From contig NW_003122409.1 in NCBI RefSeq assembly GCF_000003605.2, forward strand, positions 693,175 through 712,050: 18,876 nucleotides of DNA, in the 5' to 3' direction. A program made the translations under genes and the position numbers. Origin of the DNA: Saccoglossus kowalevskii. Its lineage: Eukaryota; Hemichordata; Enteropneusta; Harrimaniidae. Shown piece after piece: positions 1-9,429 of this stretch (its first letter is position 1; each line of letters opens with the position of its first letter). The notes under the pieces were generated by a model, which did not search any database, had not been told where the DNA came from, and saw only the letters and a program-made list of their open reading frames with translations.

Positions 1-3000
1 CACAATTAGCAGGTGGACTACCAATGTACCCATTAAGACATGTGGACTGCCAATGTACCCATTAGACAGGTGGACTGCCAATGTACTCATTAGACAGGTG
101 GACTGCCAATGTACCCATTAACAGGTGGACTGCCAATGTACCCATTAGACAGGTGGACTGCCAATGCACCCATTAGACAGGTGGACTGCCAATGTACCCA
201 TTAGACAGGTGGACTGCCAATGCACCCATTATATAGGTGGACTGCCAATGTACCCATTAGACAGGTGGACTGCCAATGTACCCATTAGACAGGTAGACTG
301 CCAAAACAAGAATTAGGCAGGTGGACTACCAATTTACCCATTAGACAGGTGGACTGCCAATGTACCCATTAGACAGGTGGACTGCCAATGTACCCATTAG
401 ACAGGTGGACTGCCAATGTACCCATTAGACAGGTGGACTACCAATGTACCCATTAGACAGGTGGACTGCCAATGCACCTATTAGACAGGTGGACTACCAA
501 TGTACCCATTAGACAGGTGGACTGCCAATGTACCCATTAGACAGGTGGACTGCCAATGCACCCATTATATAGGTGGACTGCCAATGTACCCATTAGACAG
601 GTGGACTGCCAATGTACCCATTAGACAGGTGGACTGCCAATGCACCTATTAGACAGGTGGACTACCAATGTAGCCATTAGACAGGTGGACTGCCAATTCA
701 CCCATTATACAGGTGGACTGACAATGTACCCATTAGACAGGTGGACACCAATGTACCCATTAGACATGTGGACTGCCAATGTACCCATTATATAGGTGGA
801 CTTCCAAAGCACGAATTGGGCAGGTGGACCAATGTACCCATTAGACAGGTGGACTGCCAATGTACCCATTAGACAGGTGGACTGCCAATGCACTATTAGA
901 CATGTGGACTGCCAATGTACTCATTATATAGGTGGACTGCCAAAGCACGAATTAGGCAGGTGGACTACCAATGTACCCATTAGACAGTTGGGCTGCCAAT
1001 GTACCCATTATATAGGTGGACTGCCAAAGCACGAATTAGGCAGGTGGACTACCAATGTGCCCATTAGACAGGTGGACTGCCAATGCACCCATTAGACAGG
1101 TGGACTGCCAAAGCACGAATTAGGCAGGTGGACTACCAATGTACCCATTAGACAGTTGGGCTGCCAATGCACCCATTATATAGGTGGACTGCCAAAGCAC
1201 GAATTAGGCAGGTGGACTACCAATGTACCCATTAGACAGGTGGACTGCCAATGTACCCATTAGACAGGTGGACTGCCAATGCACCCATTAGACATGTGGA
1301 CTGCCAATGCACCCATTAGACAGGTGGACTGCCAATGCACCCATTAGACAGGTGGACTGCCAAAGCACGAATTAGGCAGGTGGACTACCAATGTACCCAT
1401 TAGACAGTTGGACTGCCAATGTACCCATTAGACAGGTGGACTGCCAATGTACCCATTAGACAGGTGGACTGTCAAAACACGAATTAGGCAAGTGGACTGC
1501 CAATGTACCCATTAGACAGGTGGACTGCCAATGCACCTATTAGACATGTGGACTGCCAATGTACTCATTATATAGGTGGACTGCCAAAGCACGAATTAGG
1601 CAGGTGGACTACCAATGTACCCATTAGACAGTTGGGCTGCCAATGTACCCATTATATAGGTGGACTGCCAAAGCACGAATTAGGCAGGTGGACTACCAAT
1701 GTGCCCATTAGACAGGTGGACTGTCAATGCACCCATTAGACAGGTGGACTGCCAAAGCACGAATTAGGCAGGTGGACTACCAATGTACCCATTAGACAGT
1801 TGGGCTGCCAATGCACCCATTATATAGGTGTACTGCCAAAGCACGAATTAGGCAGGTGGACTACCAATATGCCCATTAGACAGTTGGGCTGCCAATGCAC
1901 CCATTAGACATTTGGACTGCCAATGCACCCATTAGACAGGTGGACTGCCAATGCACCCATTAGACAGGTGGACTGCCAAAGCACGAATTAGGCAGGTGGA
2001 CTACCAATGTACCCATTAGACAGTTGGACTGCCAATGCACCCATTATATAGGTGGACTGCCAAAGCACGAATTAGGCAGATGGACTACCAATGTACCCAT
2101 TAGACAGGTGGTCTGTCAATGCACCCATTAGACAGTTGGACTGCCAATGCACCCATTAGACATGTGGACTGCCAATGCACCCATTAGACAGGTGGACTGC
2201 CAATGCACCCATTAGACAGGTGGACTGCTAAAGCACGAATTAGGCAGGTGGACTACCAATGTACCCATTAGACAGTTGGACTGCCAATGCACCCATTATA
2301 TAGGTGGACTGCCAAAGCACGAATTAGGCAGGTGGACTACCAATGTACCCATTAGACAGGTGGTCTGTCAATGCACCCATTAGACAGTTGGACTGCCAAT
2401 GTACCCATTAGACAGTTGGACTGCCAATGCACCTATTATATAGGTGGACTGCCAAAGCACGAATTAGGCAGGTGGACTACCAATGTACCCATTAGACAGG
2501 TGGTCTGCCAATGCACCCATTAGACAGTTGGACTGCCAATGTACCCATTAGACAGTTGGACTGCCAATGCACCCATTATATAGGTGGACTGCCAAAGCAC
2601 GAATTAGGCAGGTGGACTACCAATGTACCCATTAGACAGGTGGTCTGTCAATGCACCCATTAGACAGTTGGACTACCAATGCACCCATTAGACATGTGGA
2701 CTGCCAATGCACCCATTAGACAGGTGGACTGCCAATGCACCCATTAAACAGGTGGACTGCCAAAGCACGAATTAGGCAGGTGGACTACCAATGTACCCAT
2801 TAGACAGTTGGACTGCCAATGCACCCATTATATAGGTGGACTGCCAAAGCACGAATTAGGCAGGTGGACTACCAATGTACCCATTAGACAGGTGGTCTGC
2901 CAATGCACCCATTAGACAGTTGGACTGCCAATGCACCCATTAGACATGTGGACTGCCAATGCACCCATTATATAGGTGGACTGCCAAAGCACGAATTAGG

Positions 3001-3140
3001 CAGGTGGACTACCAATGTACCCATTAGACAGGTGGTCTGCCAATGCACCCATTAGACAGTTGGACTGCCAATGTACCCATTAGACATGTGGACTGCCAAT
3101 GTATCCATTATATAGGTGGACTGCCAATGCACCCATTATA
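1..3140. repeat. 28-bp minisatellite array with higher-order structure
   Basis: The whole stretch is a head-to-tail repeat of a 28-bp unit, roughly GGTGGACTGCC followed by AATGTACCCATTAGACA, and it is clipped at the left edge. Recurrent variants are visible: ACTACC for ACTGCC; CACCC for TACCC; an ATTATATA ending; a GTTGG start; and a distinctive AAAGCACGAATTAGGCA unit. The last type occurs about 20 times between 811 and 2991 (for example at 1031, 1115, 1199, 1367, 1591, 1675). Its copies lie 84, 112, 140 or 168 bp apart, all multiples of 28, and it is almost always followed by an ACTACC unit. Positions 1 to 780 consist nearly only of the plain unit. Open frames of 78 and 99 codons inside it are by-products of variant units that drop the usual TAG. 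I consider the array non-coding. Confidence 0.97.
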
Positions 3141-3480
3141 TTAGGTGGATTGCCAATGCACCTATAAGTTCGGCACCCATTTGACAGGTGGGCTACTAAT
3201 GCATCCATTAGACAGATGGAGTGAAAATGTGCCCATTTGACAAGTTGACTGCGATGCACCCATCTGGCAGGTGGACTGCCAATGTACCCATTAGACAAGT
3301 GGACTGCCGATGCACCCATTATACAGATGAATTGCCAATGCGCCCTTTAGATCGGTGGACTGACAATGCATCCATTTGCCAGGTGGACTATCAATACACC
3401 CATTAAACAGGCAGACTGCCAATTTACCAATTAGACAAGCGGACTGTCAAAGTTTCTCATAGAAAAGTTGGGCTGCCGAT
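3141..3480. repeat. Decayed right edge of the 28-bp array
   Basis: Recognisable units continue (GGTGGACTGCC, CCCATTAGACA), but with many substitutions and small indels, such as an ATTATATTAGG unit and an inserted ATAAGTTCGGC near 3165. Similarity fades by about 3480. Divergent terminal units beside homogeneous internal ones are what unequal exchange is expected to leave at the end of a tandem array. Confidence 0.85.
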
Positions 3481-3497
3481 GTGTCAATGTACTTCAT

Positions 3498-3551
3498 ACA
3501 ATATCGTTTTTAATTTATAATTTGTTTGTCGCCATACTTAAACGATATTGT
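3498..3551. repeat. Small inverted repeat just outside the array
   Basis: ACAATATCGTTT at 3498-3509 is repeated in perfect inverse orientation as AAACGATATTGT at 3540-3551, with a 30-bp AT-rich spacer. It sits directly at the array boundary. It could be a remnant of a small fold-back element or a chance palindrome. No target-site duplication is obvious. Confidence 0.5.
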
Positions 3552-3641
3552 TTCGATATAGGATAAAATACAGATTAGTTTGGATAAGACGTATTTTGCT
3601 TGGCAAATGAACAAGGATACTCGATACGAAACACTTAAGAT

Positions 3642-3793
3642 ATGGTTTCTGTCATCGCTTTTTACAACGCTGTAAACGCCGCGATGTACGCCCCCTATTT
3701 AGTTGTCGTTTTTACGCGTCGCGTAGCGGTCGTTACGGACGAGAGAGATGGTGCGGTAATACTACTCAACATAAACGTATCAGTTATCCTCCA
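3642..3793 (+). other. Possible unidentified exon with a strong donor
   Basis: An ATG at 3642 opens a frame rich in Val and Ala that runs into CTCCAG|GTAAGA, a near-consensus 5' splice site with its GT at 3794. The patch is also richer in CpG than its surroundings. The translated peptide resembles no family I know, and no matching downstream exon could be placed. It could be part of an unrelated gene, an upstream exon of the MMP21 transcript, or chance. Confidence is low. Confidence 0.12.
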
Positions 3794-5819
3794 GGTAAGA
3801 CTAACTGTTCTCTGCTCCTTTGTCAAGAGGAATTAGGCGTCCCGCACATTAGCAGTCTCTTAAATATGTCGCGAGCGGGATTTCCCAATTGCACGAGTGC
3901 CCAATTTGTGGCGTACCCCAGGGACTTGTGTGACAGAGTGGCGAACATTCTGGCTGCACTGTGACAATAGTATCACCCTAGACGCACACGTCGAGCCCGA
4001 TTTCAGTTTCAATTTCTCTTGTAAGGAACTTTAAATTTCGATGGGCCTTGTTTTCATTTCCGCTACTTTCATCTTGTATTACACCACTTTAAAATTTACG
4101 GACGGAGCAGATGAACGTAGTTTGAGCTGTTTATTCGTGTAAAGTCACTCGAGAATACAAAGAACTTTTACTTTATGAAGATCTGAAATATTTGCTGTAA
4201 ACTCCATTTCTAAGTTCTCGTTGCTTATTTTGTTCTCGTCAGGACATTTCTTTTCGTTTGTTTTCTCTTGTAGCGCGTAGTAACGCTTATAATCATAATT
4301 ATTGTAGAGTCGATTTTGAACAACGTACTTTTACTCGGGCTTCAGAATTGCCAAGCGCAGTGTATTATGGGGGATATTTACTATTAAAAAATATCTAGAA
4401 ACTTACCTTGGCTCTTAATATTAGTCTTTTCCGTACGTATTTTCGAAAAGGTTACGGATCTTAATGACTTTGTCCCATATTTTAAAATTCACTCCATTCA
4501 AGTCTAGCATTTTTACGCAGTGGGAAACAGACAAGATGTTTATTACATGCCACTTTATTGTCCATTGAGAAGAAAGGAGTGCAATATATGCTTGTTTATT
4601 GCACTATTGAGTCCCAGGTACGTTCCTCGGGGTCGCTTATTGACGATGCAAGTTTCCAAATAGACTATCAGGAGATCTCACTTTAGTTATATGGACGGCT
4701 GTGTGTTTTTTTCTAGTTGCCAAGTTTCGTGTAACGCCGACATTTCTTCGGTAATGGAGATATGCAAATGATATGGATGTTAATTCTCTTAAACGATTTG
4801 CCCGACGCTCGCCACTTAAGAGCAATTAAAAGTGGGAGACACCAGTAACTCGACTTGTAATAGGAGTACTGGCACGAAATAACGTATCATTTCGCCTCCC
4901 ATACTGCGGTTAAGTGTTTCCGCCCGGATTTATGACTCATTAGCGACACTATTTAAGTAGGCTGGTGTGCCTGGAGTGTGCCAGTACCACGTAGTGACAA
5001 CTTAAGGCCACACACACTGGTACGAACGTTGACGATTGAACCACCTGTTCTGAATGTACTGTGAGTATTGAGACGTTATCGTAAACAGATGATTTTGACA
5101 TCACATTGTCGCGCTAATTATTTGAATATTTATGAAAACAATAAGCAAGCTTGATTTCCAGATTTATAAAACCAATTTCGTTCACTCTGCCAAATATATC
5201 GAAATACTCAATGACTTCAGGTATGACCGTATTGTGTCATGATGAATTGTATAGTAAGATATTATCCCGTTTTGCTTTTCCATGGTACATTTACGTCTGT
5301 CTGTCTGTAATATATACAACTCAGATTATTGATATATTTCGTTAGTTATCTGAGTATCGCCATCTACGAATGAAGGTCAATTTGTCTATGCGTAAGTCAT
5401 AGGCAATGTCATATTTTAACGGTTATCAATGTTGACTTATAAGAGGGAAGGCACAAATATCGCTGGCAATGCAGAAATAATCCACTTATACTCTGATTTG
5501 AATGTTAAACACAACCTGGCTGCATGCTGAGCCTAATTCTAAGAGTGTAAAAAGTCGATAAATGCTATAATTGATTTATCGAATCCATTTCGATGTTAAA
5601 ATTGTCCCCCAAATTACAGAATATTGAATTATTTTTTGTGTGTTTAACTGTGTTGACTGTCTAAGTGATTTGATTTTTTTGTGGAGGCGGAAGTGACATA
5701 TTTGAGTGACTAATTCCACAATTTATTCGGTCTAGTGATGTCACAAATCGCCGCGTTCAAGAAACAACTGTCCTTCAATGCGATTGCAACTCACGTATTT
5801 TAGCGCATTCGAGTGGCAC

Positions 5820-5926
5820 GTAAACAAACAATATATAGAGACGGAGGGGTTGTCGGCAATCGTCCTATCATCTTTTACCGATTTTCAATGTCTTTCACAT
5901 ACGTGGAATACGTCGCATGGGACCCA
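5820..5926. repeat. Dispersed repeat, copy 1 (shared with intron 2)
   Basis: The segment starts with GTAAACAAACAAT and ends with the 16-mer CGTCGCATGGGACCCA (5911-5926). Both blocks recur in the same order at 12041-12090 but closer together there. This suggests two members of one interspersed family that differ by an internal indel. The core CATGGGACCCATG is also a near-perfect palindrome. Confidence 0.45.
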
Positions 5927-8840
5927 TGTGTGAACATGGCACAGAGCAACAACTGTTGGTCTTCAACATGAGTAATTTTTGGTGCGCAGACTTGTCATTG
6001 GCACTGCGTTATTAGTCACGTAATTTCTATGTTATCATATATATTTTGTCTGTAATGTTATAATTATTCTTGTCGTGTTTTTTGACGAATACGAAGCAAA
6101 ATACTAAATGTATAGAACAGCATAGCAGTGTCTGAATAAGTGTCGACTACTAGTATACTCTGAAACCTGAATAAAGAATCAATTAATTTTTAAAGAGTGG
6201 CAAAATAAAGTACTATTTACTTTCGCTTCAGTGTATTATCATGTGTCATTAGTTAAATCTCACCGGGTTACTGGATTTTTCAATTTTAGTGTGCTGTTAT
6301 CAACAAACGTTATCTGAACTCGCAAGTTTTTTTAGGCCGATCTACATAATAATCGTTTCCATGCAATTACTCGTTATCGTAGTTCATTGTCATACACCAC
6401 AGCGCGGTGGCAATAGAAAATATCGACCACCCACAGAAATTACTCAATTCGCGAAGGTACCGACAATCGTAGCCGCATTTACTGTTTGTTGATTGTAAAG
6501 AATGTTACTAAGCGGATATCTTGAAACAACCTCAAGTGAACGGCGGAGACTTTCTCGGGTGAAGACACACGCATGGCCGGCAACTCACTGACATGCTTAC
6601 TTTTAACAGGTTTTCTGAGCTTTTTGCTCATTACTTTTTTTAAGTCAATAGAATGTACACCTCTAGCATCAACGTGCAATACAAATAGTAGGGCGATAGT
6701 TACTTTTCCCCGTCGCCTTTAGTACATTAGTTACGCTGTATTCGTCAATGTTTTCCATGCGGAGTGGCTTACACCGAGTAAAAATGCCGTAGTTGTACCA
6801 ATGTGAACTTTTACTTACGTGGAGGGAAAGTTTCACATCTAAGTATTGTAATTTCTTCCGTGGGAATAAATGACAGCATGCTCGAATATTGTAAGATCGA
6901 ATCACTTTCCACTTACGTAACTCGTACAATTTATTCCACAACATATCACAATGTTGAAAAAGGTCACATTTTAATTCAGAGGTATTTTTTGTGGTAGATA
7001 TCAACAGTGTAATGAATTGAAATATACTAGTACTTCTAAAACGCGCTCCGCTTGCACTGCGAATCGTCAAGGTAAAGTTGTTTATTAAGCATCCCGTATT
7101 GTGTGTGAAATGAACCGTGGTTTATTGAAACTAACAACTTCATCAATGTCGGTTTCATTGGCCTTTGTTTAACTTTGAGGCGATCTTTCCGTCACTTATT
7201 GGTCACTTTATTTCGCTGCATACTTCTATTAGTGCAAAGCAAAACAAACAACGGTCCCTCTTGTCCAAACTTATACACCATACACGTTCTTCCGCTTGAA
7301 TTATATTACCATCGAGTCGTCTATACTCGAAAGCCGTTCGGTGTGGACATAAATTTCATTGACTGAACCAACGATCATAAATACTAGACCACTTGTTGTT
7401 TTTTTCTTTTCTTAAAATACAAAGTACAGAAAGTACTTTGTAAGAACCGGATAATTCTGGCAGGCTTTAAAATGTGCCATATTGGTGCGAATAAAACACA
7501 AAAGCTGAAGATTATCGGGGTGCAATACTTCGCCAGAGTTTGCACTCCATGTTTTCTATTTGTCTTGTGTCTGAGTTGAAGTCCGGCACACCTGGGGTCC
7601 GCAAACACGGCGACTTGCGCCACCTATGGCGGAAGCTAAAACGCTCTTAGATCACCGTGATCTTGTTTTTATTCATGTCTTTGCGTAGGATGGTTTGGGA
7701 TTGCCTGTGGCTAGGACATAACTCTGGTGTGACGCACATACCGTAATTATACGAATAATAGTCATGCTGCTTGCCTGCTTGCTCGCACTCACTGGCAGCA
7801 TTTCTATACATAAAGACAGAGACAAACGAACACGGTCAGAGTTGTAAATGTTCTTTAGCTGGTCTACCCACCAAGTGTGTTAATTTTCCAAGGATTGTCT
7901 ATATTAAAGCTTTGCACCTACTTCACTATAGGTATTGTCTACATACCTTTGCTGACTCACCCACCCTCTCTCTTTATGCCCGATCTTTTCTATTCGTTTA
8001 ACGTAGCTTCATACAAAGTACTAAAACTATGTTTATAAACCGCTGGCCACCACGATGACGACGCTTGGGATACGGGATTCTATGTGACATTTGCGGTGAA
8101 TTAGCGTTTCTGTATTCTTGATTTCTTTCTGGAACTTTCAGCCTATCCGTGTAATAACACGACGACACTCAAGTGGTGGTTATTGTTTTACCTTTTCCAG
8201 TCGAGCGTGTCGCTATCGGACACGTCACTCACATTTATTGCCGTTGCCGAGGGTGTCGCTGACAATATGTGTTCACGGTAGAGTGGTACTGAGATTCAAA
8301 GCCAATCTGAAGTTCTGGCGAGAGAGTGAAAACAGAGATTTTGCTCCCTTTATTTTGTAAAGCTTGGTGTGTTTTGCTAAGAAGTTAATTTTTGTCCCGT
8401 GTGTCTTTGTCATGGTAATGCCCCTACTACTCGTATATCATGGTCGGTTCGATTCGCCAAGCTTTTCTCCCGTATGAGTACTGTGTTGTCAACACAGCCA
8501 CACTACGCTTTGTCCACGCATTACTGGGGCCACCTATGTACACTTCACGATTTCGAAGCGGTGCCAGCGTGAAATAGGGTCCACAAGGGGCACACGCAAA
8601 ACGAAGATTTTTTTCACATTAATGCCCCCGATTGCGGTAAGGATTTCATGTTATCCATCAGGTCGATGAGCGGGTGTCAGTTTTCTTTAATATCAGAATT
8701 TTAGGTGTCATTTATGTCTCTTTTAGTCTTTCTGCCACCCGTGATGCCATACCTTGAAGGAATACCATGCCATATCAACACGCCACGCTTGTTTTCAGTG
8801 AGCCCAGCGTATTAATTGATCCTAACTTTCTTTATTACAG

Positions 8841-9237
8841 GTGACGCTGTCGTTGACGACTTATTCGTGGCTAAATTGTGAACATTTCACCAACGGATCC
8901 TAGAGGCTTTGGACATACGAGACGACAGTCGAGTCACTTGAAACTATCTATACAACTTCGGACAAGTTGCGGGGGACGGCAGTTTGCCTCAGGTTGCTGA
9001 TAACAACAAGAACTCCTTAGTAATCGACGGTTGCCTGACGCCAGCATAGTGTAATTTGTACGGAGGCACGCGAATACGTAATACTGTGCTGCCAATGTGA
9101 TTCTTATACAAGGCGGCATTACAATGTAAAGAAATAGAACGAAGTCTGATCGAAGTTACCGCTCAGTTCGCACAGGAGTGCCAGCAAATCTACGAATTAC
9201 TGCCACCGCGTGACAAAAAACAAACTATTTTTATAAG
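8841..9237 (+). other. Possible 5' untranslated part of the first coding exon
   Basis: A pyrimidine-rich tract ending TTTATTACAG at 8840 is a good 3' splice acceptor upstream of the MMP21 start codon. A stop codon in the MMP21 frame at 9211-9213 shows that coding sequence does not extend upstream. If the acceptor is used, 8841-9237 would be 5' UTR joined to a distal non-coding first exon. Otherwise transcription may start within this stretch. I see no clear TATA box at a proper distance. Confidence 0.18.
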
Positions 9238-9429
9238 ATGGTTTGCCCGAAAATGTGGAGGACATTTTCACTTCTTAAAATTACTATTGTATGCTGTGTG
9301 TGTTTTCTGCTTGTAACCCGTACGGTTTGGGCCCATCAGCCCGGTAGTCGGCGCCTTCTGAATGTAATTCGAGGGGACGATGGAGTGGAGCAGGCTGAAG
9401 AACTGTTGATCTCACTGTCGGCAGCTGAG
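9238..9429 (+). CDS. MMP21: MMP21 exon 1: signal peptide and start of propeptide
   Basis: This exon encodes residues 1-64. The start ATG has a favourable context (A at -3, G at +4), and an in-frame TGA lies 27 nt upstream, so it is the first possible Met. Basic residues are followed by a hydrophobic core (ITIVCCVCFLLV) and a probable signal peptidase site after VWA at residue 32. The end, LLISLSAAE, leads into the MYMQSYGYMP of exon 2, the usual MMP propeptide helix that reads A-x-x-Y-L-x-x-Y-G. The donor is GAG|GTATGT at 9430, phase 0. Confidence 0.88.

Larger units (their letters stand above)
3560..9237. other. Gene-poor interval upstream of the MMP21 gene
   Basis: No convincing gene is visible on either strand. 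Open frames are short (mostly 60 to 80 codons), lack recognisable domains and do not chain through matching splice sites. The longest, 133 codons on the minus strand at 6669-7070, has no family motif I recognise. The stretch contains a CpG-richer patch near 3640-3990, a forkhead-type site at 5820, a 16-bp block shared with intron 2 (5911-5926), and a CTCF-like core at 7617-7629. It may include promoter and untranslated exons of the downstream gene. Confidence 0.6.

Noticed and set aside
796-1739. Open frames of 99 and 78 codons (796-1095, 1503-1739) with 28-residue peptide repeats
   Set aside because: They lie wholly within the 28-bp satellite. Three units equal 84 bp, so the frame recurs, and it is open only because some unit variants shift or lose the TAG. 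Codon use and context give no other sign of a gene.
1-3140. Nuclear factor I sites in each satellite unit (GCCAA with TGG)
   Set aside because: TGG and GCCA are only three bases apart, not the six or seven required for a full NFI site, so each unit carries at most a half-site.
1-3480. CRISPR-like regular repeats
   Set aside because: Units adjoin with no unique spacers, the period is 28 bp in total, and the context is eukaryotic.
6669-7070. 133-codon frame on the minus strand
   Set aside because: It is the longest frame outside the MMP21 gene, but it has no recognisable domain, no splice-linked partner and AT-driven composition. It is probably chance, although I cannot run a database search to exclude a lineage-specific gene.
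7764-7847. 27-residue frame starting MLLACLLAL, resembling a signal peptide followed by a dibasic KR
   Set aside because: It could pass for a tiny secreted peptide, but the frame is too short to support, has no duplicated peptide core and no splice continuation.
8446-8455. GGTTCGATTC, like a tRNA T-loop or Pol III B box
   Set aside because: The flanking bases do not form a T stem, and no A box or cloverleaf can be drawn upstream.
9225-9236. TATA-like TATTTTTATAAG just before the start codon
   Set aside because: It abuts the ATG, leaving no room for a transcription start and 5' UTR, so it cannot serve as the TATA box for this coding start.
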